From: Peribacillus huizhouensis
GTDB taxonomy: Bacteria > Bacillota > Bacilli > Bacillales > DSM-1321
DNA length: 64,000 bases
Assembly: GCF_014138605.1 (NCBI RefSeq)
Contig: NZ_JACJHX010000001.1
Coordinates: forward strand, 1 to 64,000
Direction: 5' to 3'
Made by a program: the position numbers and the translations under genes. This document shows, piece by piece, positions 8,827 to 17,801 of the stretch. Position 1 is the first letter of the stretch, and each line of letters opens with the position of its first letter. The notes beneath the pieces were generated by a model. The model was not told the DNA's origin. It saw only the letters and a program-made list of their open reading frames with translations, and made no database searches.

Positions 8827-9816
8827 AATTTATGAAGCTCTAAAATAATCTGTGGTTGAGTGATAGATTTTTTGCACGCCGAAATAAGCATTTGCCCCAC
8901 TCGATTTTCAAATGCTAAGTTTTTACCAAGTTCAAGCCATCTGAACCAGTAGAGGTAGTTATCTAAATATTTTGTTGCAACTCCTTGGAAACGCACCATC
9001 CAAGTTTTCAAGCGATTATGAAAGTTATTAACGTGTTGCACGTGGTAAATTCCTTTCTTTACACGCTGTTTTTGACGTTCATTGACTGTTTCGTGCTGTA
9101 ATCCTTTCATTTTGGCAAACTTCTTATAATTCGTTGCGGTATCAGTGCATAACAATGCTGCCGGGTGAATAAACTCACCTATCACAGCGTTAATTTCTTC
9201 GGCTTTTACTCGACCTGTTCCTGCTTTTCGAGCAATTACACTTCCATTGCGGTCTTGTGCCACCACAACGACAATTTTAAGGTTAGAGATACCTCTCTTT
9301 TCCCCTTTTTCGCCACGCTTCTTGGCTTTTCTGTGCGTTACTTCTCGACCTTTCATAGACTCACGAAAGAAGGTTTCTTCACTCTCGACTATTCCTTGTA
9401 GTTGATTAAAACCAAGACTTTCTAATGCGTTCAAGATTTTATGTCTCCAATAAAAAGCAGTGGAGATATGAATTTTCAAGCGTTCAGCGATTTTTGGCAG
9501 GGTATAACCTTAAACCATTGATTCAATGTATTTCATCCACTTTTCAGGGTAACGAGAGCCTGAAAATGGTATGTTTGTCATATCATTGAAAGATTTTCCG
9601 CAATCATTATACAGATAGCGAACGATATTTACCGTTCCGTTTAACCGATGTGCTTCCACAATAAACACACCCCAAACCAGAAGCGAATCGGGCTTCACGA
9701 ATACTTTTGAGTAGTTTCGTAATTTTATCTGGTTCATCTGGAAACAAGTCTTGTTTCATCGCATTATATAACGCTATTTGCTCCGATTTGGTTAATTCGC
9801 TGACGTCTTTCCACAT
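8814..9816 (-). pseudogene. IS1595-family transposase, inactivated
   Basis: The N-terminal zinc ribbon is visible as CVYCGSTSVKRNGK then RYLYNDCGKSF, but the two halves are in different frames (frameshift at about 9618-9625). An in-frame TAA at 9510 then interrupts ESMV*GYTLPKIAERLKIHIS. The catalytic part follows: ESEETFF (the usual Asp of the DET motif is Glu), CTDTATNYKKFA and HVQHVNNFHNRLKTWM. One frameshift, one stop and a changed catalytic residue indicate a dead gene. Confidence 0.8.
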
Positions 9817-9929
9817 TCTCGAACGCCTCTTGAATGCCCATTATTTCAGCCTTTTAACAGTATGGTCAAGAAAGCCACAATCTACACGAAAACAGCAATA
9901 AAAACTTTAAGTAGAAATGAAATAGTTAA

Positions 9930-9959
9930 GAGCCCGTCAAAAGTTATTTTGAGGGGCTC
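9930..9959. terminator. Hairpin next to the IS right end
   Basis: Stem GAGCCCgTCAAAA/TTTTGAgGGGCTC with a four-base loop. It lies just outside the right end of the IS1595-type element; which transcript it ends is unclear. Confidence 0.45.
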
Positions 9960-10088
9960 CAAAACAAAAGGTTTATCAACGTTATGATGCAACTTGTTCA
10001 GTTCTATTTTTAGAAACACTATAATTCTTTGTGACCACACTTACAAAGATCACCGATTATATTTATAGTAAGTGCTATGATCCCACCT

Positions 10089-10163
10089 TCAAGCGGGAAT
10101 TGGAAGAATAGCGGCAATACCAGCAAGGAACGGAATGATCGCCAAAATTTTGATCAGTTTCAA
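10089..10163 (-). CDS. 24-residue hydrophobic peptide
   Basis: A TTG start follows AAGGAGG with seven-base spacing. The peptide begins MKLIKILAIIPFLAGIAAIL and ends PIPA: a short cationic N-terminus and one hydrophobic helix, no cleavable-signal pattern. No family recognised. It lies 147 bases downstream of the ftsZ paralogue on the same strand, so it may be on the same transcript. An alternative ATG in another frame overlaps the ribosome binding site and gives an unconvincing peptide. The good ribosome binding site is the main support. Confidence 0.5.
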   Translation of the reverse strand: MKLIKILAIIPFLAGIAAILPIPA

Positions 10164-10309
10164 AATACATCCTCCTTTTATTCTCTTAAAAGTATCTTTT
10201 ACTAGCATTGATAGCACTTAAAATATGCAAAGACCACTTGTTTTTTTAATTATAAAAAATATTAAGGAAATTTAAATAAAAATGTTTACGTATATTTAAA
10301 TTATCTTTA

Positions 10310-11284
10310 CTAAGTTCTTAATAATGGAACCTCCTTGTCATTAAAGCCAGTAGCAATGATGGTTACTATAATCTCATCTTTTAAGTTTTCGTTAATGACA
10401 GAACCGAAAATCATATTTAACTCGTGGCTTGCAGTAGAAGTAACAATGTTTGCTGCCTCTTGTACTTCATATAGACTTAAATTGGTGCCCCCTGTGACTT
10501 TCATTAGCACACCTTGAACTCCATCAATAGAAGTGCCAAGTAACGGGCTGGAAATAGCTCTCTTTGCAGCTTCAGCAGCACGGTCTTTACCTGTTGCGCT
10601 GCCAATTCCTATTAAGGCAGATCCTTTATTGGACATGATCGTTTGTACATCAGCAAAATCAATGTTGATTAATCCTGGTACAGCTATTAAATCGGAAATA
10701 CCTTGGATACTTTGACGAAGAATATTATCCACTTCTCGAAATGCTTCGACTATGGGTGTATTTTTATGTATAATCTCCAATAATCGATTGTTTGGAATAA
10801 CAATTAATGTGTCCACTGCTTTCTTCATTAAGGCGATTCCGATTGCCGCTTGTTTTGCACGTTTACGGCCCTCAAACGAAAATGGGAGTGTTACAATTCC
10901 AATGGTCAGTATGCCAAGATCACGGGCAATTTGAGCTATAGCAGGGGCAGCACCCGTACCTGTACCGCCGCCCATTCCTGCTGTAACAAATACCATGTCA
11001 GTGCCTTTTAATACCTCTTGGATCTGCCCTTGGCTTTCTTTTACTGCTTTTTTACCTACTTCTGGATTTGCCCCTGATCCTAATCCTTTTGTCAATGTTG
11101 CACCGATTTGTATCTTAATCTCTGCTTTTAATAAATTAAGAACTTGTGCATCTGTATTAACAGCAATATATTCTACACCCTGAACTCCATGCTCGATCAT
11201 ACGGTTAATAGCGTTATTCCCTCCGCCACCAACACCGATTACTTTAATGTTGACTAATGAGTTTACTCTTGTATCAATCTCCAT
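10310..11284 (-). CDS. ftsZ: FtsZ paralogue lacking the C-terminal linker and tail
   Basis: 324 residues. Full tubulin-like GTPase core: [20 protein letters not shown] (start of nucleotide site), [19 protein letters not shown] (tubulin signature) and the T7 loop with catalytic Asp in [20 protein letters not shown]. The frame stops shortly after [15 protein letters not shown], so the disordered linker and the conserved C-terminal peptide that binds FtsA, SepF, ZapA and EzrA are missing; ordinary Bacillus FtsZ is about 380 residues and ends near a NDDLDIPTFLR motif. Several usually fixed positions differ (IPNNRLLEI for [18 protein letters not shown] for VTRPFTFEG). GGAGGAACG precedes the ATG. 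It is not in the usual ftsAZ locus, so it is probably a second copy that could co-polymerise with or modulate the main FtsZ. Confidence 0.88.
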   Translation of the reverse strand: MEIDTRVNSLVNIKVIGVGGGGNNAINRMIEHGVQGVEYIAVNTDAQVLNLLKAEIKIQIGATLTKGLGSGANPEVGKKAVKESQGQIQEVLKGTDMVFVTAGMGGGTGTGAAPAIAQIARDLGILTIGIVTLPFSFEGRKRAKQAAIGIALMKKAVDTLIVIPNNRLLEIIHKNTPIVEAFREVDNILRQSIQGISDLIAVPGLINIDFADVQTIMSNKGSALIGIGSATGKDRAAEAAKRAISSPLLGTSIDGVQGVLMKVTGGTNLSLYEVQEAANIVTSTASHELNMIFGSVINENLKDEIIVTIIATGFNDKEVPLLRT

Positions 11285-11367
11285 CTTATCGTTCCTCCTA
11301 GTTCATCGAAATTACCTTTTTTTAAACTATTCATTCAAATATCTGAAGTACTTATTTCTTTTATTTA

Positions 11368-11423
11368 GGCTGTGTTAAATTTGCCTGTTGGTTAAAAAAT
11401 CAACAATGCTCTTTAATTTAGCC
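11368..11423. repeat. Deleted MITE copy (family A)
   Basis: GGCTGTGTTAAATTTG at the left faces TTTAATTTAGCC at the right, with CCTGTTG...CAACAATG between. The ends match the longer copies at 53126-53269 and 61927-62108, but the G+C-rich core is gone. It lies just upstream of the ftsZ paralogue. Confidence 0.5.
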
Positions 11424-11467
11424 TTTATTAAAAAAATCATTTTCTTTTATTTAGTTCTAGCATAGAA

Positions 11468-11521
11468 AAAGGCATTGTCGTTAGCAGTTCCGTAAAGGAA
11501 GTTGCTAAAGACAATGCCTTT
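11468..11521 (-). terminator. Terminator of the amidohydrolase gene pair
   Basis: Long stem beginning AAAGGCATTGTC and closing with GACAATGCCTTT, internal pairing TTAGCA/TGCTAA; on the minus strand it ends in TTTTTC. Downstream of 11776 and upstream of the ftsZ paralogue. Confidence 0.75.
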
Positions 11522-11775
11522 CATTGAATCTTACCACTCTTCACTGAAAAGTCGGAAGGATTCGACACCCAAAAAAGGGAATCCCTACTTTTAATTCTAA
11601 GATATTTCCATCCTTAATTCAATTTACATATACTAATATGCTAACATAGGAAAAACTGTGACAAGCCGAAGGCAGACACTTAATACCCGGCCAGATTTTT
11701 TTGGCGTGGTTTTTTCTCCTCTTTGCTCGAAAAAATAATAGTTGATTCTTCTTGAAAATGGTTTATTCATCATAC

Positions 11776-13005
11776 TTATTTTGAATCAAGAGAACCTGAA
11801 ACGATTTCTCCTTTGAACATCGTTGCTACACGATTAGATCTTCTTGCAACGGCTTCGGCGGAACAAGAAGCTTCAACAAACACAATACTCGCTTCGTCCC
11901 CAATTTGCGGCCAAACTTGATTTCCTTCAGAATTAAGCGGTATTTTTCCATCGGTAATAAACTGGAGCGTTTGTGCTAAAGAACGTTCATCTGCCCATCT
12001 TGAAATCTCCGCCAAACGACCAGCTCGTTCTAAAACGTCCCCATTTCCAAATGGTGACCAAACATCAAAAATATTATCACATCCAACGGCAACCGATACA
12101 CCTTTCCTGTGTAATAAGCCAACAGGCGGAAACCTTCTATCAAGAGGAACACTCGTAATAATGGTGATTCCTGAATCAGCCAATAGTTCTGCCATTTCTT
12201 CAGCTTCAGATGGAGGAATATCCCCAAGTGCAAATGCATGACTAATCGCCACCTTGCCTTGAAGACCTGCTTCTTTCGTTAACTGCGCCAATCTCTTTAT
12301 TGTAAAGATACCTAAATGATCCCCGTCATGCAAATGTAAATCAATCCCCGCATTTTCTGTTGCAGCAAGTTCAACCATCAGTTGTAAAGATGCTTCAATA
12401 TCGCCATCAACGGTTGCAGGATCTACGCCACCTACAAAGCCCGCTCCTTGACGGAGAGCCTCTCTTACTAAATCTTTTGACCTCGTACGCAATAAACCGT
12501 GTTGTGGAAAGGCAACTATTTCATAAGCTATCTTTCCCTCAAACGTTTGCAACGCTTTATGAACTTCTTCAAAATTCTTCAAGCCAACCTCAGGGTAAAT
12601 ATCAACATGTGTACGTATGTTAGTTACTCCGGATTTCAAATAAATATCAAGCAACTTTTCCGCACGTTCCTGAGTAGTAGTTTCTAAGTTCGGTAGAACT
12701 CCTTTCTCAATTTCAAGTCGTTCAAAAATATTGTTAACAGGTGTTACTGAACGCCATCGGTCACCCAGCAATGTTTTATCTAAATGACAATGTTTTTCTA
12801 TAAAAGATGGAAGAACCAACAATTGTTTCACATCTTTTTTTGGTAAATCATCTGTAATAGTTTCATCAGAAGATACGATCTTCGCAATTTTCCCGTCCTT
12901 GATCAATAGATGGTAACATTCCGTATTTGTACCCGTTATGACGCCATTTTCAACGTCGTAACCACTCTCTAATCGTGCATTTGTTAGCCAAAAAATAGAA
13001 CTCAT
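11776..13005 (-). CDS. Cytosine-deaminase-like amidohydrolase (copy 1)
   Basis: 409 residues of the metal-dependent amidohydrolase superfamily, CodA-like branch. Metal ligands visible: HCHLDKT (near residue 72), DLHLHDGDHLG (about 225), ISHAFALGD (about 257) and the late Asp in GCDNIFDVWSPFGNG (about 310). These enzymes deaminate cytosine or related N-heterocycles, but the substrate-binding positions are not clearly those of CodA, so the substrate stays open. AAAGGG precedes the ATG. Tandem with a paralogue 105 bases upstream in the same direction; together they look like one operon ending at the hairpin at 11468-11521. Confidence 0.82.
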   Translation of the reverse strand: MSSIFWLTNARLESGYDVENGVITGTNTECYHLLIKDGKIAKIVSSDETITDDLPKKDVKQLLVLPSFIEKHCHLDKTLLGDRWRSVTPVNNIFERLEIEKGVLPNLETTTQERAEKLLDIYLKSGVTNIRTHVDIYPEVGLKNFEEVHKALQTFEGKIAYEIVAFPQHGLLRTRSKDLVREALRQGAGFVGGVDPATVDGDIEASLQLMVELAATENAGIDLHLHDGDHLGIFTIKRLAQLTKEAGLQGKVAISHAFALGDIPPSEAEEMAELLADSGITIITSVPLDRRFPPVGLLHRKGVSVAVGCDNIFDVWSPFGNGDVLERAGRLAEISRWADERSLAQTLQFITDGKIPLNSEGNQVWPQIGDEASIVFVEASCSAEAVARRSNRVATMFKGEIVSGSLDSK

Positions 13006-13110
13006 CTTATATCTACCCTTTCTATATTTTTATTGTAGAATGTGGTGAGAATAAAAATTTACTAATTCACCGATTTAATGGATTTATGCCTTTAATCTAA
13101 AGATTTATTC

Positions 13111-14337
13111 TTATTTAAGTGCCCCAGCGACTATATTTCCTTTAAATAAAACAGCTATTCTTTTTGCTCTTCTAGCAACAGCTTCAGCGGAACAACTGGC
13201 ATCAACGAAAACGAAGTCCGCATCGTCTCCTACATTTGGCCAAATACGTTCTCCTTTTTTATTTAAAGGGGTTACCCCTCCTGTAATAAATCCAAGAGTT
13301 TGTCCTAGTGATTGTTCATCACTTAAGCCGAAACGTTCTGCTAACATCCCTGCTTTTTCTAAGCTGTCTCCTTTTCCGAAAGGAGACCAATGATCCGTAA
13401 TGCTGTCATCACCGAGGGAAATTTCTACTCCTTTTTCCTTCAAGAGAGGAATCGGAATCGTCTTTCCTATAGGAACGGATGATGTAATCGAAATCCCCTG
13501 ATGAGCGAGTAATTCTGCGACTTCACTCGCTTCTTTAAGCGGGATATCACTAAAAGCAAATGCATGGCTTATGGTAACTCTCCCTTGCCATCCAGCTTCA
13601 TCCGTTAGAGATGCCAATCGCTTAAATGTAAAAATACCAAGATGTCCCGGGTCATGTATATGAAGGTCAATGTTTGCATTTGCTTCTACGGCAAGTTCCA
13701 TTACCATTTGTAACGATTTCTCGATATTTTCGTCAATTGATGCAGGGTCAACTCCACCTACTAATGAAGCTCCGTGTTTTAATGATTCTCTAACTAGCGA
13801 AACTGAATTGCTGCGTAATAATCCGTGCTGTGGGAAAGCGACTATTTCGACAGCAGCTTTTCCTTTATAAGCTTCCACCGCTTGTAAAGTTGCTTCGAGG
13901 TTTTTCAATCCGATTACAGGATCGACATTGCAATGTGTGCGTATGTGAGTTGAACCTGAATGTAGCAATAAATCTAATAATTTTTTCGCTCTTTCTTCTG
14001 CAACAGGCAATAAGCATGGGAGTAGTACCTCCTCTTCTTCTAACCTTGTCAAAAGACCCTTAGTTGGAATCGTAGGCGCTTTCCATGGACCTCCGTAATA
14101 TGTTTTATCAATATGGATGTGCATATCTCTAAATGATGGAAGCATTAAATAATTATTCGCATCCCGTTTAGGTAAAGTAGTTTCTAACTTTTTATCAGCA
14201 AAGACAATTTCATTTATTTTCCCATCTTCAATTCTCAGATGGAAAAGCTTCGTTTCTGTTCCCGTAACTGTACCATTTTCATAGTGGTATCCAGTTTCTA
14301 ATCTTACATTTGTTAACCAATATGCTATATCTGTCAC
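13111..14337 (-). CDS. Cytosine-deaminase-like amidohydrolase (copy 2)
   Basis: 408 residues, closely related to the downstream copy over the whole length (shared EIVAFPQHGLLR and VGGVDPA blocks). Metal ligands: HIHIDKT, DLHIHDPGHLG, ISHAFAFSD and GDDSITDHWSPFGKG. The GTG at 14337 is chosen because AAGGAGG lies nine bases upstream and the protein then aligns with copy 1; a frame to 14382 overlaps the binding site. First gene of the pair; a remnant of a DcuC/YfcC-type permease lies upstream, hinting that the original cluster combined uptake and deamination. Confidence 0.82.
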   Translation of the reverse strand: MTDIAYWLTNVRLETGYHYENGTVTGTETKLFHLRIEDGKINEIVFADKKLETTLPKRDANNYLMLPSFRDMHIHIDKTYYGGPWKAPTIPTKGLLTRLEEEEVLLPCLLPVAEERAKKLLDLLLHSGSTHIRTHCNVDPVIGLKNLEATLQAVEAYKGKAAVEIVAFPQHGLLRSNSVSLVRESLKHGASLVGGVDPASIDENIEKSLQMVMELAVEANANIDLHIHDPGHLGIFTFKRLASLTDEAGWQGRVTISHAFAFSDIPLKEASEVAELLAHQGISITSSVPIGKTIPIPLLKEKGVEISLGDDSITDHWSPFGKGDSLEKAGMLAERFGLSDEQSLGQTLGFITGGVTPLNKKGERIWPNVGDDADFVFVDASCSAEAVARRAKRIAVLFKGNIVAGALK

Positions 14338-14430
14338 TTTCTTTAACCTCCTTTTATTTTGAATTGTATTTAATTTATTCATGCCTTGGCATAGATTTTA
14401 AAACTTAGGCGAGTTACGCACTCGCATTTC

Positions 14431-14640
14431 TTAGTATATTTTCAATTTCTCGGAATTCTCGTTTCCATCTTTAAGAAGCTTTAGAGCGTTCTCAATATCA
14501 CCTTTCTCTGCTGCTATTATTAATTGTTGGTTCATGGCGTCCCCCATGGAGAAACTAAGTACAGAAGTTTGCCGCATGACTCCAACAAGATCAGCAAGTA
14601 GCGCCATGGTGAGGTAAGATAAAGCAGAAAAAAATATTAT
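14431..14640 (-). pseudogene. Permease C-terminal remnant joined to an ankyrin-repeat fragment
   Basis: One open minus-strand frame first reads LADLVGVMRQTSVLSFSMGD, the pattern seen at the C-terminus of YfcC/C4-dicarboxylate-type carriers (usually ...DLVGVTRQTAVLAFQFGDG). It runs directly into MNQQLIIAAEKGDIENALKL LKDG-type sequence, the start of an ankyrin repeat, then stops. Neither part is complete. It looks like a deletion junction between two unrelated genes. Both family calls are from motif memory. Confidence 0.4.
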
Positions 14641-14886
14641 TGGCGCAAAACTTAAAATCTAATTAATCTTTTTCTCTTTAACAATTATGTTATCATCTGA
14701 AATTAAATATGAAAAATATAAAAAAAATCAATTTTACTTAACTTTTCCATATATTAAAGGCGTCATATTATAATTTCTAGAGGTTTCCGCTCTTAAATCT
14801 TTTTGGCAATAAATACAAAAATGAACGTGTATAAAGAACGTTCGTTTCCATTGCATTTATTCCATTTTATCAGTTGTGTTTGTGTG

Positions 14887-14964
14887 TTACTCCCACTCAA
14901 TCGTCGCAGGCGGTTTACTTGTCACATCGTACACGATGCGGTTCACATGCTTCACTTCATTTAG
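14887..14964 (-). pseudogene. guaA: 3-prime end of guaA (GMP synthase)
   Basis: The minus strand encodes [20 protein letters not shown] followed by IEWE and a stop, which is the highly conserved last stretch of GMP synthase (…[18 protein letters not shown]). No other part of guaA is present. Upstream the frame dissolves into unrelated sequence. The fragment has the form left behind when an element integrates at the guaA 3-prime end. Confidence 0.75.
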
Positions 14965-15100
14965 CAGAATCTGCCCCTGTTAAAGGACCAGCAGCTTTAG
15001 TTGCTACTTTAATAGATGTAATAGCAGCAGAGTTTAGGTTAACCACACCAGCAGTAGCAGTAGCAGCACCAGTTACTTTAATATCTGTTTTAAATGAGCT
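14957..15100 (-). pseudogene. Surface-protein fragment
   Basis: A minus-strand frame of about 47 codons, Ala/Thr/Val rich (DIKVTGAATATAGVVNLNSA, then [17 protein letters not shown]), resembles repeat sequence of S-layer or other wall proteins. It has no start, and ends inside the guaA scar. Confidence 0.3.
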
Positions 15101-15205
15101 TATCTTCATTCAAAATATAGGTAAAAGCCCGACCACATCATTATTTTAAACATAGTATAAATTAGCTCATGAAAGTACCTCCTAAAAAAAAGGAGTTGTG
15201 AATAA

Positions 15206-15322
15206 ATGTCAGGTTGTGGTGTTGATGGCGGCTGCGGATTTGGTGGAGGATTTGCCTTATTAATCGTATTGTTCATCCTCTTAATCATTATTGGAGCCAG
15301 CTTCTGCGGTGGATTTTTTTGA
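15206..15322 (+). CDS. YjcZ-type small sporulation membrane peptide
   Basis: 38 residues: a Gly/Cys-rich N-terminus ([15 protein letters not shown]) followed by one hydrophobic helix [18 protein letters not shown] and a short Cys/Gly end. This is the pattern of the YjcZ family of tiny Bacillus sporulation proteins. AAAGGAG lies ten bases before the ATG and a terminator follows at once. Orphan among gene scars. Confidence 0.75.
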   Translation: MSGCGVDGGCGFGGGFALLIVLFILLIIIGASFCGGFF

Positions 15323-15336
15323 TAATAAATAACAAT

Positions 15337-15366
15337 AAGGACGGCTATTGAAGGTCGTCCTTTTTT
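15337..15366 (+). terminator. Terminator of the YjcZ-type gene
   Basis: Stem AAGGACG.../...CGTCCTT followed by TTTTTTA, 14 bases after the stop codon. Confidence 0.8.
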
Positions 15367-15679
15367 ATTTATAAGATTATTAATTCAGGTATTAAGTAAT
15401 GTTCATTCGTGGTTAATATTCACAATTTTATAAATATATTTTAGCGATTTTTTGTAGAACGCTTGGAGATAGAAAGCGCTGTAATTCTTGTGAGAATAGA
15501 TGTAATTCTTCAGAAAGCGAGAGGTCCATGAAAAAACATCAGCAACGAGATTTTTTTACCACGACTCATACTCATTCTTTCCTTTCTATTCTTGCTTGTT
15601 TAGTTTTCTCTAGCGCATAAAAATTATGATTTAATTTCACTATTTACTGTTTGTGAATCATTCTGTTTATAAGGAACTT

Positions 15680-17293
15680 CTACTTTCTAGGTTCATTTAC
15701 ACCTATTTGCTGCCGGATTTCATGGAGGATATTTTCCAGTGATGTCACGACTCCTTTGCTATCTTTATAACTAATATGCTTCGGTTGAAAATGAACGGGT
15801 GAATCCAAACCTGCTGCTGCTGAAATTCGAAATAGTCCTTTTCGAAGTGTCACGAGAAAATTGACGACGCGGTATTTCTTTTCGTCAATTACGAGAGCCT
15901 TTTGTAATTCTGGGTCAGTTGTCGCTACCCCAACTGGACAGGCATTGGATTGACATTTCAATGTTTGGATACATCCTATGGTAATCATGAATCCACGCGC
16001 AATATTGACGAGATCGGCTCCCATCGCCAAAGCAATCGCAATCCGGTCAGGGCTGAAAAGTTTACCTGAAGCGATAATTTTAACCCGGTCGCGCACCCCG
16101 TATTTTTGAAGGGTCGAGACAACAATTGGTAGTGCTGATTTAATCGGCAATCCGACACTATCAATTAATTCTTGATAGGAAGCCCCTGTACCGCCTTCCC
16201 CGCCATCTACGGTGATAAAGTCCGGCCCTTTGCCTGTCTCCTTCATATATTTGGCTAGTTCTTCGACGCTATCATTACCACCGACAACCATCTTCATTCC
16301 AACAGGTTTACCTGTATGGTTACGAATTCTTTCAATGAATTCACACATCGTCGGTATATCACTGTACTGATGAAAACGATTGGGACTATCAATCGATTTG
16401 AATGGTTCCACTTTGCGAATTTCGGCAATTTCCGGCGTAACTTTTTCCGCATCAATATGTCCCCCGCGAGTTTTGGCACCTTGAGCGAGCTTAATCTCAA
16501 ATGCTTTTACTTGAGGAATTTCACTTTTCAGCTTTAACTCGTCCCAATCCATTTCTCCAAATTTATCACGAACTCCGAACATGGCCGGGCCAATCTGCAT
16601 AATGATATCGACGTCACCTTTTAAATGATAGGAAGATAGCCCACCTTCTCCAGTATTCATCCACGTACCTTTTGCTAACGCTAATCCTTCTGATAAAGCT
16701 GTTATGGCATTATAACCTAATGAACCATAGCTCATCGCCGACATCCCAATCAAACCTTTTAATCTAAATGGATGCTTTGTATTTGGGCCAATGACCACGG
16801 CATCATGGTCATGCAATAAGTAAGCACACGATTCCTCATCCTCCCATTTTTCCTTTCGCTGCGAAAAAAGCGGATCCTTCAATAAGATAGATCTTTTGGT
16901 TATCACCTTTGTTTCTCTATCGAATTTTTCTTCTTCGGCTAATTTTGGGAACATATCATTCCGAACAAAAAGACCTTCTTCATCAAAATCACGTTTTGAA
17001 CCAAACGCAACTACATCTCGCATATACTTTGCGCTTTTTACGATATGTTCGTAGTCATCCCTTGAAAACGGCTTTCCTTCATTATCACCGTTAAAAAAAT
17101 ATTGCCGCAATTCTGGACCGATTTTTTCTGAAAAATAGCGCACCCTGCCTAGTACTGGGTAATTCCTTAGTATGGCGTGATGCTTCTGATTTCGGTCAAA
17201 CATTAATAAATAGATTAGAAAAATGACAAGTGCGATTAAAGCAAGTGCACCAAAAGTAAATGTGATGATAATTAAACGACTTGCGATATCCAT
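15680..17293 (-). CDS. yerD: FMN-binding glutamate-synthase-domain protein (YerD-like)
   Basis: 537 residues. An N-terminal membrane helix (LIIITFTFGALALIALVIFL) precedes the FMN/3Fe-4S TIM-barrel domain of glutamate synthase: GLIGMSAMSYGSLGYNAITA, DFITVDGGEGGTGASYQEL (FMN phosphate site) and GCIQTLKCQSNACPVGVATT with the three cluster cysteines. It lacks the amidotransferase domain, so it is not a complete GltB; stand-alone proteins of this type are of unclear substrate. The ATG at 17293 follows GGAGGGGC; a longer frame to 17317 begins upstream of that site. Monocistronic by position. Confidence 0.85.
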   Translation of the reverse strand: MDIASRLIIITFTFGALALIALVIFLIYLLMFDRNQKHHAILRNYPVLGRVRYFSEKIGPELRQYFFNGDNEGKPFSRDDYEHIVKSAKYMRDVVAFGSKRDFDEEGLFVRNDMFPKLAEEEKFDRETKVITKRSILLKDPLFSQRKEKWEDEESCAYLLHDHDAVVIGPNTKHPFRLKGLIGMSAMSYGSLGYNAITALSEGLALAKGTWMNTGEGGLSSYHLKGDVDIIMQIGPAMFGVRDKFGEMDWDELKLKSEIPQVKAFEIKLAQGAKTRGGHIDAEKVTPEIAEIRKVEPFKSIDSPNRFHQYSDIPTMCEFIERIRNHTGKPVGMKMVVGGNDSVEELAKYMKETGKGPDFITVDGGEGGTGASYQELIDSVGLPIKSALPIVVSTLQKYGVRDRVKIIASGKLFSPDRIAIALAMGADLVNIARGFMITIGCIQTLKCQSNACPVGVATTDPELQKALVIDEKKYRVVNFLVTLRKGLFRISAAAGLDSPVHFQPKHISYKDSKGVVTSLENILHEIRQQIGVNEPRK

Positions 17294-17473
17294 TTTGCCC
17301 CTCCTAGTAATGGCCATATTGGGTTTATTTTACTCGAACCTGAATCTCTTTATACAGAGGACAAATGTCGGATAGGTTTAAGGGTACCGTCAAGAAAATG
17401 GGCTTACCGTTGTAAATCCGCATTCCTGACGGGATCCATGTCCCACGCACCAGTTAGTTGAAGAACAAAAGTT

Positions 17474-17665
17474 TTAGATTAACTCACCTATAAGCCATAT
17501 CTCTCCAGCGAAAATTTCTTCATCAACCAATTCACCATCCTTTATTTCTTCTTTTTTTTTTTAACCCAGCTGGTATAGTTAAGCCCCATTCTTTTGCAAA
17601 GTTTCGATTAGCAGAAAATGGTCTAATCCTTATCAAATAGACAGCTATAATAAAGTCTAAGCAGC
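17474..17665 (-). pseudogene. C-terminal gene fragment, family unknown
   Basis: An open minus-strand frame ends with NRNFAKEWGLTIPAGLKKKE then EIKDGELVDEEIFAGEIWLI and a stop. No start or ribosome binding site. I do not recognise the parent. The rest of 17294-17801 is empty. Confidence 0.3.
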
Positions 17666-17801
17666 CAGTGTGTTTCGATTTTTAGATGGAGTACACCAAT
17701 TTGGATATTAACCTGAATATTTGATATACGGGACAATCCTCTTAAACCCTTGATAGGACAGGGATTGGACTTTTATTTATGGGTTTCATGTTCTAAGGGA
17801 A

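Larger units (their letters stand above)
8498..9898 (-). mobile_element. Decayed IS1595-type insertion element with an extra gene
   Basis: The ends share an imperfect terminal inverted repeat: left 8498 GGCTGTTTTCGTAAACTTTG and right (minus strand from 9898) TTGCTGTTTTCGTGTAGATT, with TTGTGGCT-like sequence conserved a few bases further in. Between them are a broken transposase of IS1595 type (8814-9816, minus) and a complete 76-codon plus-strand ORF (8596-8826). About 1.4 kb. No exact target duplication is visible (ATTAAAAG left against AATAAAAA right). Confidence 0.7.

Noticed and set aside
12360-12687. Plus-strand ORFs inside the first amidohydrolase
   Set aside because: Antisense shadows of a well-supported gene.
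14874-15149. 91-codon plus-strand ORF
   Set aside because: It is antisense to the guaA scar and the S-layer-like fragment; no ribosome binding site and unnatural composition.
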